Shown: piece after piece, positions 1-11,400 of the stretch
How the letters are laid out: every line of letters begins with the position of its first letter
Numbering within the stretch: position 1 is the stretch's first letter
Assembly (NCBI GenBank): GCA_963965975.1
Contig: OZ014413.1
Coordinates: 7,962,101-8,026,100, forward strand
Reading direction: 5' to 3'
DNA: 64,000 bases
Origin: Xestospongia bergquistia
Lineage: Eukaryota > Porifera > Demospongiae > Haplosclerida > Petrosiidae
The notes under the pieces: generated by a model
What the model saw: the letters and a program-made list of their open reading frames with translations, nothing else
Databases searched by the model: none
What the model was told of the DNA's origin: nothing
Made by a program: the position numbers and the translations under genes

Positions 1-13
1 TCATTAAATTTAG

Positions 14-3000
14 GTTCAATGGCAGTTAAAAACATATTCCTCAACTATGAGTGGCCTATTGGTCTATTTGAGCTGAAGTGTTCTGGTAATGAGACTACTA
101 TTTGGCACTGTACATATAACACATCTAATGGAGGACAATACTGTTACCAACATGATGATGCTTCTGTATTCTGCATGCGTGAGTTATATAACCTTTGGCA
201 AATGAAGGTCTTTTATTTAATGTTAATAGCTAACACAACTGTTTATAGTAATTGTTCTAATGGTGATGTCAGACTTGTAGGAGGTAATACAGACAATGAA
301 GGCAATGTACAGATATGTTACAACAATGCCTGGGGCTCAGTATGTGATGACTCCTGGGGAATGACTGATTCTAATGTTGTATGTCAACAACTTGGATTTC
401 AATCATATGGTACTAAGTATATTGTACAATATTAATATTATTAAACCTTTACTTTATGTAGGGTCTCGTTACTATCATAATAATTACTTTAGAGTTTCCA
501 ATAGTCCTTCATTCCTCTATGGAATATTTTCTTGTTTTGGTTCTGAAAAGTCACTAACAAATTGTCCAAGATCATCCTATAATAGTTTATTAAACTGTAA
601 AAGCAATGAAATAGCTGGTGTTCATTGTGAAGGTAAGATACTAACTTCTATTATTATAGTTTTACAGCTGCATATATGGTATTGCTCGTAATTAATTTTA
701 AATAAAAGTGGTAGTTGTCTTCCATAACACAGCCTACTTACAGAAAAGTTAAAAAATGTTCAAAGCATTTTTAAAATTAACATGAATATAGGAATGAAAA
801 TGACAAAAACTCTATGAGCAACTAAGATAAGAATTAATTGACAAATCCATGCATGCAATTAGCTGATATTATATTATGTTAAGCAATATATAACACAGAC
901 ACTATCATCTATGTCAATTGATACATAATCACTACTAAAACTTTAAAGGTTGTAGATGATCATTAATATTAACATAAATAAGTAAAAATGAAAACACGTC
1001 ATTTTTTATACATACACATAGACAGACTGCTTACTCAGTAATATTTGCTCTCACAAATATGATTTTATTTTAGTTATTGCAGTTTTATTAAACAACAATG
1101 GACAGTATATATCCAAAGAGAAAGGACAAAGTGTATCATTCAACTGTACTGCAGATGGTGTTCCACGACCTGTTATTGTGTGGAGAAAAAATGAACAACT
1201 TTTATTGAACACAAGTAGATTAACAATTAGTTCAACAGAACAGTCAAATGGTTTTCATTCTAACTATTTACCTACTACAAGTGTACTAACAATTACAGAT
1301 TTAAGAGGAAGTGATAATGGTAGCTACTCCTGTCAAATCAAAAATGTAGTTAACATTAAAGCTGTATTAAGTAAACCATATATACTACATGTAATTGAAC
1401 GTAAGTGATTCAATGAAGGACTTTTTATTGGTTATTGTCTTTTGTTAGCCTTACCAGCAAACTTCTGTTTAAATTCTCCTTGTGGTAAACATGGTAAATG
1501 TCATAGTTTGAGTAATGGATATGTGTGTGATTGTTCTAATGGATATACTGGTATTAATTGTGAACAAGGCAAGTTTATATGAAGCAATACATATTATGTT
1601 ACATTATCAATTGATTATAGTTGTGACAATCTACATTTTACCAAAAATTACACAACAACCTACAAACACTTCAGGAAATCTCTACTCCACTGTTAACCTT
1701 ACTTGTAGAGCTACTGGTAATCCTATTCCTACTATTTTGTGGTATAAAGATAATGTGTTAATTCCAAATGACAACAATGATCCTTCTGTATTGATATTCT
1801 CTGAACTGAGTTTGAAGGACAGAGGGTTTTATCATTGTGAAGCTAGAAGTTTAATTAGAGGAACTTTTATCTCTGTAAATTCTTCACAAGTTATACTAAA
1901 CATATCAGGTTTATTAATAGAGATATTAGAGTTTTATTATATTTAATCTTAAATATAGATGTTGTTCAATATAAAGCTGAGATATACATATCGGAAGAGA
2001 TAACCGATAGAAATGTATCAGAAATAATTCACAATGTAATTGATGAGGTACTGTCCATTATTATTGTGAGGAGAATAAGATATGTTTATTTTTTTGGCAG
2101 CTGAGTAATAATTTACTTTCAAGTAACAGTATATCTAGCTTTCCAAATTCCCATTTTTTATCCATCCAGCTTGCAAGCAACATAAAGTAAGCACATTGTT
2201 AAATTGTATGACTTTTTCTATATATTTTATAGTTACACTGCACAGCTTAATACTATTCCTATTGTTATTACTTTCGTAACAAAGAATAAAGCTACTGAAC
2301 AACTCAGAGTTAGAGTACAACAACAATTGGTTAAACTAAGTGAACAAATCAATATCAACATCTCATTAGTTGAAGTGGATAGATTTGGTATTTGAATATA
2401 AATTTATTTATGAAATGTACATAATTATTCATTTTTCATCAAGATGGTTGTTATGCTACCACCACTAATATACCATCACATTCTGGTAGACAAGATCTTA
2501 ATATAACTATTTTGTGGCCTGAAGCTAACATTGGAGTGCAAGTGATCAGGAGCTGTCCTTGTGGTAGTAAGAGTTCAGAAAAAGGAGGAATACTTACAGC
2601 TACTAGATATTGTGGAGGAGACTTCATCAATGGAGCTATGTGGGCTGAACCTAATATAGCAGCTTGTAATTTTAGTGACTTAACACGCGAGATTTGTGAC
2701 CTAATAAATGTTTGTGAACATGCTTTAAAATAACAAAAATTGTGTAATCTTTTATTTTTAGCTACCAGTTGCAAAAAAAGTAAAAAAACTAGAGAACCTT
2801 ACCAGTGATAGCAACAGATTAGGTTCTACTGAAGTGATAGCAAGTGTTAGTGTTCTAGTAACAGCTACAGAAGATGTGTCAGGGAATCTTAGTGTAAGAG
2901 TTCAATTGTTCTGATTAAATATCTGTTATTTTATTTTTAAAGTTGTCTATTACTTTTTTGGAAGTGGTTGGTAATGTCTTAGATGTCAATCAAGACACTT

Positions 3001-5141
3001 TACAAACTAGCCAAGTAACATCTAACACATCAGCTAAGTCAGTTAGCATTTTATACGTTTTTAGATTAATATTGTTTCTTTACACAGAATGTTAGAAGCT
3101 ATTGAGTCAGTTGTAGAGAGTATTTCAATCACTAATATTTCTGAACCTATTATAATTACACAGAAATCATTTGCTGTATCTGTACAACAAGTGAATACTG
3201 AGGAATTCACACAATTTGGTCAAACATTCAGTGTAAATTATAGAGGATTTACAGATGAAAATCAAACTCTTAGCTCTAATGATTTGGTTTTTGGATCAAC
3301 TAGTCAACAACAATCAACAGCAGCTATTAATTTACCAAACAATTTACTGAGTGGACTTCCTAATATTACTAAAAATAATACTAGAATCACTCAATCAGTT
3401 TTTACCACTGACTCTTTATTCTTGAGGAGAAATAGTTATAATTTAGAGGTTGGTAGTGTAATTATCTCAACTACTGTTGTAGGAGAAAATAGGATAAGTG
3501 GACTAGATCCTCCAATAGATCTTAGATTCTTAGTCAATCCTGTAAGTAAATATCATTTTAGTATATGTTTGATATCTTACTTTCTATAGAATTTAAACGG
3601 ATCATCTCCACAATGTTCATTCTGGAATCAATCTTTAGACAGTAAGTTCAGATAGTTGTTGTTTTAAAATAACTTCTTCTATTAGATGGATATGGAGACT
3701 GGTCTAAGGAAGGATGTCATAACACTACTAATAATAAAATAGAAGTTTTGTGTGAATGCAATCACCTCACTAACTTTGCTATATTACTTGTAAGTGGAAA
3801 GATTTATCATATGATATGATATGTCATTAATTCATATCATAAAGTATATCATTTTCATATCATTAATTATCATTATGATATATTATAGGATGTATCTCCT
3901 GTTATTGATGAGCCTACAGAGCAAACTGGACTGACATTGTTATTGGATTCTGTGACTTATATTGGTATCATTGTCTCTCTCTTTTGTCTAACTATTACTA
4001 TCATCTCTTATCTTGCTAACAAGTATAATAATTAATTTGCACTTATTATGATGATGTATGTGTCCTTATAGAAAATTACGCACTTCTGATCATGGACAAC
4101 TTTTAATTAATTTGTGTTTAGCTTTAACTGGTCTCTACATTGCCTTCATCTTTGCTGTACACAGTCATTCTGTCCCTGGTCTTTGTGCTCTTACAGCTGC
4201 TGTATTACAATATTTTTTTCTTGTTACATTTATGGTCATGGCTGCTGAGGCTATCAACTTGTATATGAATTTAGTGATTGTTCTTGGAAAAAAAATTCAT
4301 CATTTTGTTTTAAAAGCAACAATATTATCATGGAGTAAGTACTTATGTTATTGATATGATTACCTACAGTCAATTCTTACTTGTAGTTACTCCATTGTTC
4401 ATTGTCTTGTTCTGTTTTGCTCCAAATTATAAAAACTACTTGAGTGATCATTTGTAAGTACACTTGTTATATTTGTATATAAAATATCGATATTTTATTT
4501 TTAGTTGTCGTGCCTTTAATGAACCATATTATATTGGTATGATAGTTCCATTTCTGATCATATATATATTTAATTGGGTGGTGTTCGTCATCGTTATTGT
4601 CTCTCTTTTACGAAAAAACTTCCAGCCTGAAATCAAATCAAAGAAAAGTACTAACATAAAATTTGTTCGTGAGCAACTCATTATTGTTACAACATTGTCA
4701 ATCTTGTTTGGTCTGGGATGGGGCATTGGACTGTTAGCCACTCAAGATATCCATACCAATAAAACAGTACGAGATCTCTTTGCTGCATTGTTTGTGATCA
4801 TTACTGCCTTTCATGGTCTGTTCATCTTTATAATGCATTGTCTTCGTTCTAAAGAAGCAAGAAGTGTTTGGAAGCGATGGTTCTTTAATGTATCAGGCAA
4901 AGACTTTAATGAATTTACTGCGTCTGTACTTGCTACAAAACGCAATAAAACTTTCATTAAAGTAACTAACCCATTGTATGCAAATATTTCTTCCATTAAG
5001 AAAGAAAAGGAGACTATTAATGAGACTGCTTTAGACAGTATGAATACTGAGTCAAAGGTAGAATGTGTTATGTCAGCCGAAACATCATTCGTTGAAGATG
5101 AAAATGAAAAGAAAATGCTGGAAGTAGAAGAAAAACATTAA
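14..5141 (+). CDS. Unit A: SRCR/Ig/EGF adhesion GPCR, 3' part (5' end outside window)
   Basis: This is the C-terminal 1,260 or so residues of a multi-SRCR adhesion GPCR. The window begins inside an intron and the first exon is the second half of the penultimate SRCR. Exons by splice sites and frame: 14-178, 230-409, 462-632, 1074-1400, 1449-1568, 1621-1908, 1959-2047, 2101-2186, 2233-2387, 2444-2709, 2762-2893, 2943-3037, 3088-3541, 3590-3641, 3686-3789, 3889-4022, 4072-4334, 4387-4453, 4505-5141. Domain order is half SRCR, SRCR, Ig (1074-1400), EGF (1449-1568), Ig (1621-1908), linker, HRM (2444-2709), GAIN (2762-3541), GPS (3590-3789, cleavage between 3768 and 3769), 7TM (3889 to about 4880) and tail. 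No stop or frameshift was seen. By eye it is closer to unit D than to adjacent unit B, including inside introns. It corresponds to exons 39-57 of B and D. Confidence 0.9.
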
Positions 5142-5430
5142 TAGTTACAGGGCAAGTCTATTGCCTAGTACTCATAAACAAACTTTTTATAGGTGTTTTA
5201 TTTTTTATTTGTAGTATGAATTTAAGTGTGTTTTAGTGGCTTAAAGAGTTTCAGTATTATGTCATACTTAAATGTTTATTGTAGTAAATTAAAGTTACCT
5301 TTTGCACAACATTTAAAGTTTACCATTATGATTAATATTATGTGAACGTGTGCATTATCTATATATAAACTTTAAAACATAGTGCAGTAATTGATGAAAC
5401 TGAACAAATTGTCCAGGTATCAATAAAAAT
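5142..5430 (+). other. 3' UTR of unit A with candidate poly(A) signal
   Basis: The AT-rich sequence after the stop codon is closely repeated after the stops of units B and D. An AATAAA hexamer lies at 5422-5427, about 281 bp past the stop. The same hexamer recurs at 31203-31208 and 62221-62226, about 290 bp after the other two stops, in the shared context TATCAATAAAAATATAAAAT. That conservation makes it the best poly(A) candidate, but no transcript end can be read from DNA. Confidence 0.5.
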
Positions 5431-6035
5431 ATAAAATTATGAAGATGGTCTACAAGCTTCATATCTTGCTTATGAATGAGTACAAACCAAAATGTTTTTT
5501 GGAATTACTACACAGATTTTTATCATCATCATTGCTGATATTGCTGAGCTCACATTTGAGGGTGTGGTTTCACCTGAAACTTTTGCTACAAAGATATAGA
5601 TTTATGTATCAGTTACTGAATATGACATAAGTCATTGAATTGGTTATATATATGAATCAGCTACATCACTAATCAACAACTTATGCAAGTTATTTTCTTA
5701 ACTGAATGGTACAGCCAGAAATTGAATTTGCTCTGTTTACTGTCCATATTTTGGTTTGGGAATGTGATTAGTTTATATGCAACAAGGATGGACTTTTTTA
5801 CCTGGCAAATGACCACTGTTTTATACATAAAAATTATAATACAGGCTATCCATAAATAGAAGATGTGGCTTGTATCATAAAAGTAAAATTTTCTTCCTAA
5901 TAAATTATTAATTAGGGTGTTATTATTAATTATTTAACCATATGTTATGATTATTGTTATTCTTGTATATTTTACATTTTTGTAAACCACTTGGACTATT
6001 GTTCATTCTTATTATTTTATTTTTTTTTAATTTAG

Positions 6036-6142
6036 GAGCTCATAACCTCACAAAAGAGGAAGAAGTATGTAACTGGAATGTAGTACAGTATTTGGCAAAC
6101 CACAATTGTAAGGCCCTGCCACATTTGGTAGTGAATTTTTAG
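6036..6142 (+). other. Short conserved exon-like frame in the 3' flank of unit A
   Basis: A pyrimidine-rich tract ending in TTTAG precedes 34 codons and a TAG stop. The frame begins GAHNLTKEEEVCNW and ends with the motif NHNCKALPHL. The same frame follows unit B (31810-31916) and unit D (62863-62969), and it is broken in the decayed copies at about 14458-14570 and 43664-43763. It could be a terminal exon of an unseen transcript or simply repeat DNA; flanking DNA is equally conserved, so the open frame is weak evidence. I do not recognise the peptide. Confidence 0.3.
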
Positions 6143-8144
6143 ATGTTGCGTAAACACTTCAGTAGATGTGGTTTAGTGTAAACACTTCAATACATGTCGT
6201 TTATTTAAGTCAGTGTGAACTATGACTATGAGGCAGTAGAATAGCTCCTAAAAAGTGCAAGTGGTTGAATAAGTGTGAATTACAACATATTATAAATAAA
6301 TTATAACATATTGAGTAAGATATCAAGTAACTATAGTCAGGGATGTTACGGAGAAAGATAAGGTCCATGATTAGACATGTTGGTATAACTACTTGATTAC
6401 CACTTTAACTACTGGTTAGGTTATGAATATACTGTGTATTGAGCATTCCCTATTTCCTTATAAGGTCAAACATATAAAATGTACTGTGTCAAATGCTATA
6501 GCACACAGTTGCATACTCCTTCCTCCTTTACAAGGCTCCTGGTAATTATTATATGTATGCACCATGCTATATTATATATATAATGGGATGATCATAGCTA
6601 ATTTAATAAATGGAATTGGTAATGATGGGATAATAAAACAATAGAATGATGCATGAACTTAGCAGTGCTATAGGTTTGCATTGTAGGGGAAAAAATGACT
6701 TTGAGCATCATAGTAGCTATTTTAGTGATAATCTTAACATCCAAATGAGAATATGATAGAGTTGATATGATTAGGTAGTGTAGTAGAATTAATGCATTCT
6801 TATTACTCAGTCATTTTAAAAAAGTAGTGTCTTTACATATTAAGTACAATTTATTATACAATTCATTTCTATTCCATTATTGTCTTGCATCTATCGAAGG
6901 AGAATACTATTGTTCAGATTATTACTATTAATTTGTATACTTAATTTACTTTGTGATACACTTTAATGACACATTTATAATATGAAATATATAAAAGGAT
7001 TACAAAAATGAACACATAATGTGTTTTCCTATTATTACTAATAGTCAATTTTGAATTTTAAATAAACTATTTTTTTATTCAATATAGGATATAATCTGAC
7101 TGGTCTTTATTTTCAATCAGAGTGGGTCGAAAATACATCTTGGAATCACATAAGTTAGGCATTTCATATTAGGAACAAAACCTTATCACTTTATATATAT
7201 TGATAGTTATAATTAGTTGCTTTATTTATATAATTTGCTAATGTTTTCCTACATGCATTAACAAGATTTCAGATCATTGTTCATGTAAAATAGTTTACAC
7301 TTAGTTTCTATACAGATATATGTTGTACTCTCATGCTGTGCATGTATATTCCACATATGTTTATACCTTTGTTAAAATTGTTAAGGTCTCTCTTGTATAA
7401 TTTCTGTAAACTATATTACATAGAAACACAAAAACATGTCTATAATTATAAGCAATGTCAAAATAATGTAGTTTATCAGTTCTTTTCCTCCTTGTCATCG
7501 ACTACATCAATGACAAACTAAAAATGTGCTCGAGTTTTTTTTAAGTGTGCTGAAGGTTATGAATCTAATTTATCGATGAAAATTTAATTGAAGTCATTCA
7601 GGTAATAAAATTCACATGAGATATCACATATTGTAAATGGAAAAAGTGCAGTAGAACAAAACAAAATAACTTTTCGACAACAATATTGCTATTTTTCATA
7701 GTGTTCAATGTGGAATATAGATTCACTGTACTTATACTTTGTCTATAATAATTATAATAATGATGAGTTCGTATGTCATTCTATATATGTATATTTCAAG
7801 GGCATGCAAACTGGAGGGAAGGACCACCTTGTTTGTTATTTATTATATCAAGGGAGAGAACTATTAATTCCAATTAATCATTCTACTATTATTTCAATAA
7901 GTAGTCAGTGTATTTTTATATCAATCAATAGTGCATACATTTCAGATGTCTATAATGCCATTATAAATACAGCTATAGAATCTTTGTAAAACTAAGTTGC
8001 ATGACTATACAATATTTTCTTTACATTGAATTCTTATAGGATATGTTAATGCTAGCAATTCAAAAAGATACTAAAAAGATAGTATCATTCATTAAGTAAA
8101 TCGTTGACTTTATAAGTTTCAATTTAAGAATATACTGCTAACAA
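6143..8144. repeat. Intergenic 3'-flank repeat block after unit A
   Basis: No gene is recognisable. The first part, to about 7160, is shared with the flanks of units B and D and with blocks at about 14570-15540 and 43760-44790. It holds a second exon-like frame at 7088-7158 that starts after ATAG and includes the motif NLTGLY. From about 7209 a different repeat begins, the first copy of a pair (7209-8125 and 8911-9765) that contains a 93-codon open frame at 7708-7989. Confidence 0.55.
7209..8125 (+). repeat. Dispersed repeat, copy 1 (93-codon open frame)
   Basis: This stretch is repeated at 8911-9765, with related shorter pieces at about 11540-11900 and 39155-39720. The core carries the frame 7708-7989, with motifs TGGKDHLVCYLLYQGREL and ISINSAYISDVYN; the second copy keeps it at 9349-9624. 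No start context, splice structure or known domain supports a protein. All copies lie next to pieces of the receptor gene, which suggests they were copied with it or inserted at its broken ends. The boundaries are by eye. Confidence 0.55.
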
Positions 8145-8549
8145 AGTAGAATCGGGTACTGTATGTGATGACTTCTGGGATGACAAAGATGCCAGTGTAG
8201 TCTGTAGAATGTTAGGATACTCACCTCATGGTATGTACTCAGAAAATTGTACTGTTTTTTAAATATTTTATTAGGAGCATCATTATAATGTTTCAGGCAA
8301 AGACTTTAATGAACTTACAGCATCTGTATTTGCCACTAAACGCAATAAACCTGTTGTTAGGGTGACTGACACTTCAAATATAGCTATGGCTTCAATTAAG
8401 CGAAAAAGAGAGAGTATTACTGAGACAGCTTTAGAAAGTATGAAGACAGTCAAAGATAGAAGGTGTAGTTTTGTCAGCTGAAACATCATTCATTGAAATG
8501 AAAATGAAAAGAAAATGCTTGAAGTAGAAGAAAAACTTTCTCGGTCATA
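8145..8549 (+). pseudogene. Pseudogene fragment: SRCR exon joined to receptor tail
   Basis: Positions 8152-8231 match the end of an SRCR first-half exon ([20 protein letters not shown] type, as in SRCR3 of B and D), with its GT donor at 8232. Only about 55 bp later, 8290-8549 matches the last exon of the receptor from the FNVSGKDFNELT motif through the acidic tail to a stop. Small deletions shift the frame near 8450 and 8495. Everything between SRCR3 and the cytosolic tail is missing, so this is a deletion or recombination relic. Confidence 0.85.
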
Positions 8550-10322
8550 GATGAGTCTATCACTCAGGACTACCTTTGACAGATTTTTTAGTTGTTATTT
8601 TTATTGTATTGATTTAAGTTTTTATTGTTGTAATTTAGTATCGAAATTGCATTTTAATGTACTTTAGGTGTTACATCACACTGGTAGTGTAAACGTCTAA
8701 TTCGTAACGTTGACTTTCTAAGTGACTTTAGCCTATTGGACAGTATTAAAATTCTCCGATTCTATGACCAACTGTTTATTTTTTTAATAGTGGATCTGCA
8801 TCTTACAAAATATACAATATATACATTTAGTTTTAAATGCTTGTTAATTAATTACTTTACAATATTTGAAATTAGGCCTTTACTAGCTTCGTTTATGTAC
8901 ATTACTCCTTAGTTGCTTTATAATTTGCTAACGTTTTTCCTACATGCATTAACAATATTTCAGATCATGCATGGTTCATGTAAAATAGCTTACACTTAGT
9001 TTCTATACAGATATATGTTGTACTCTCATGCTGTGCATGTATATTCCACATATGTTTATAAGCTTTGTTAAAATTGTTATACTTCTCTCTTGTATAATTT
9101 CTGCAGACTATATTACATAGAAACTCAAAACATGTCTAAAATGATGAGCAATATCAAAATAATATAGTCTATCAGTCCTTTTCCTCCTTGTCATCGACTA
9201 TATCAATGACAAACTAAAAATATGCTGGAGTTTTTTAGTGTGCTGAGGTTATGAATCTAATTTAGCTATGAAAATTTAATTGAACTCATAAATGGAAAAA
9301 GATGCAGCAACTTTTCGGTAACAATATTGCTATTTTTCATAGTGTTCAATGTGGAACATGGATTCTCTGTACTTTTTCTTTGTCTATAATAATTATAATA
9401 ATGAAGAGTTTGTATGTCATTCTATATCTTTCAAGGGCATGCAAACTGGAGGGAAGGACCACCTTGTTTGTTATTTATTATATCAAGGGAGAGAACTATT
9501 AATTCCAATTAATCATTCTACTATTAATTCAATAAATAGTCACCATATTTTTATATCAATCAATAGTGCATACATTTCAGATGTCTATAATACCATTATA
9601 AATACAGCTATAGAATCTTTGTAAAATTAAGTTGCCAAGATCGAGTATACAATATTTTCTCTGAATTGAATTCTTAAGACATGTTAATGCTAGCAATTCA
9701 AAAATTGCTAAAAAGATCGTATCATTCATTAGTAAATCGTTGACTTTACAAATTTCAATTTCAATGTTTAAAAGTTATTGTTGTACTAGCATTACTTAGC
9801 AACTTTTTTATATGACAATTTATTGTTGCTTTTGATAAAAAATGACTCTATTTGATGTTACTTACAACTTCATAATGAAAATTTATTCTGAGATAGTATG
9901 AATATATTGTTGATTACATAAACAAACAAAATGTACATGTATACATAGGCAATATCATGGAATTTATTGCAAAAAATTAATTAAAATAATATAATTTAGA
10001 ATATTTTGTGGAATAAACTCACAAACACCCCATGCTAGGCTGTTATTGTTAACCTACAAGGTCGTTTTAGAATATGTTTCTGGTTTGCACATATACAATA
10101 TTTGCCTCAACATCAAAGTAGTGTTTTGATGATACTGCTAACAAAGTAGAATACTCACCAAAAGGTCCTGTTTCTAGTCTGCAATCATTTTTAGTTTCTG
10201 TCAACCTATAAACAGTAGGAGATACATTGTTACTCATCCTTTCCTTGTACTGAGTAGAATGCTTGTATGTTATATTTAGATGATACAATGTTCATATTCA
10301 ATTTTCCCAACTTGTTATTGTT
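8550..10322. repeat. Intergenic DNA with second copy of the paired repeat
   Basis: No gene is seen. The repeat copy at 8911-9765 contains the open frame 9349-9624, 91 codons and nearly the same as 7708-7989, with a 12-bp deletion relative to the first copy. Sequence before and after is AT-rich and unassigned. A short string at 10133-10153 (ATACTGCTAACAAAGTAGAA) also occurs at 8130-8150, so the edges of the relics share sequence. Confidence 0.5.
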
Positions 10323-10357
10323 AAGATGCTTCAGTAATATGTCAATGTAAGTGGATG
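10323..10357 (+). pseudogene. Scrap of SRCR second-half exon end
   Basis: About 34 bp match the end of the SRCR3 second exon and its donor in unit D (the DASVICQ motif, then GTAAGTGG; compare 49631-49664). It lies about 100 bp upstream of the decayed 7TM region at 10425. It is too short to be functional and is recorded as a relic of an old gene copy. Confidence 0.6.
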
Positions 10358-10424
10358 ACCATGGGTCTTGTAATAATATTGAGCACTGGAAATGCAGTCA
10401 ATGTAAATTTTAAAGTTTCTTAAA

Positions 10425-11400
10425 TTCTTTGACTTACATTGGTATCATTGTCTTTCTCTTTTGTCTAACTATTATTATCATCTTGCTAACAAGTATAATA
10501 ATAATTTATACTCATTATTATGTTATACATGTCCTGATAGGAAAATTACGCACTTCTGATCATGGACAACTTCTTCTTAATTTTTGTTTATCTTTAACTG
10601 GTCTTTACATTGTCTTCTTCATCTTTGCTGTACACAGTCAAACTGTTCCTGGTCTTTGTGTACTTACAGCTGCTGTGTTACTATATTTTTTTCTTGTTAT
10701 ATTCATGATCATAGCTGCTGTATATGAATTTAGTGATTGTTCTTGAGAAAAATTCATCACTTTTTTTTTAAAGCCATCGTGATATCATCATGGAGTGAGT
10801 ACTTATGTTATAGATATGATTATATATATAGTCATTGTTACATGCAGTTACTCCATTATTCATTGTCTTGTTCTGTTTTGCTCCTGATTATGGAAACTGC
10901 TCAAGTGATAACTTGTAAGGACATTTGTTTTCCAATAAAATCTCTATATATTGCATTTATAGTTGTCGTGCCTTTAATGACCCATATTATATTGGTATGG
11001 TAGTTCCATTTCTGATTATATATATATATATGTAATTGGGCGGTGTACTCTATTATTGTTGTCTCTCTTCTCTGAAAAAATGTCCAGTCCAATATTTGTT
11101 TGCCAGCAACTTATTATAGCTGTAATATTATCAATCTTTTTTGGTCTGGGATGAGTTATTGGACTGTTAGCCACTCAAGATCTCCATACCAATCAAATAG
11201 ATTAAGACCTCTTTGCTGCATTGTTTGTGATTGTTACTGCCTTTCATAGTCCGTTCATCTTTATAATCCAGTGTCTTTGATCTATGGAAGTAAGAATATT
11301 TGGAAACAATAGTTTTTTAATGTTTCAAGGAAAGATATTAACAAGCTGCTGTACTTACCACTAAACGCAATAAACGCAATTGTTAGAGTGGCTGACTTTG
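10425..11400 (+). pseudogene. Decayed 7TM region of the receptor
   Basis: Exon relics in order: TM1 (10425-10492), TM2-TM4 (10541-10794), next TM exon (about 10850-10916) and the final exon (10963 to about 11400). The motif KLRTSDHGQLLLNFCLSLTG is readable. A 14-bp deletion after the IIAA motif near 10720 breaks the frame, the final exon has several indels and stops near 11035 and 11150, and much of intracellular loop 3 is lost. No GPS or GAIN lies upstream. It is the 3' end of a further, older gene copy. Confidence 0.9.

Noticed and set aside
2451-2774. 107-codon minus-strand frame over the HRM exon (also 59292-59615)
   Set aside because: It is antisense to a well-supported exon, recurs only because the exon is duplicated, and has no domain.
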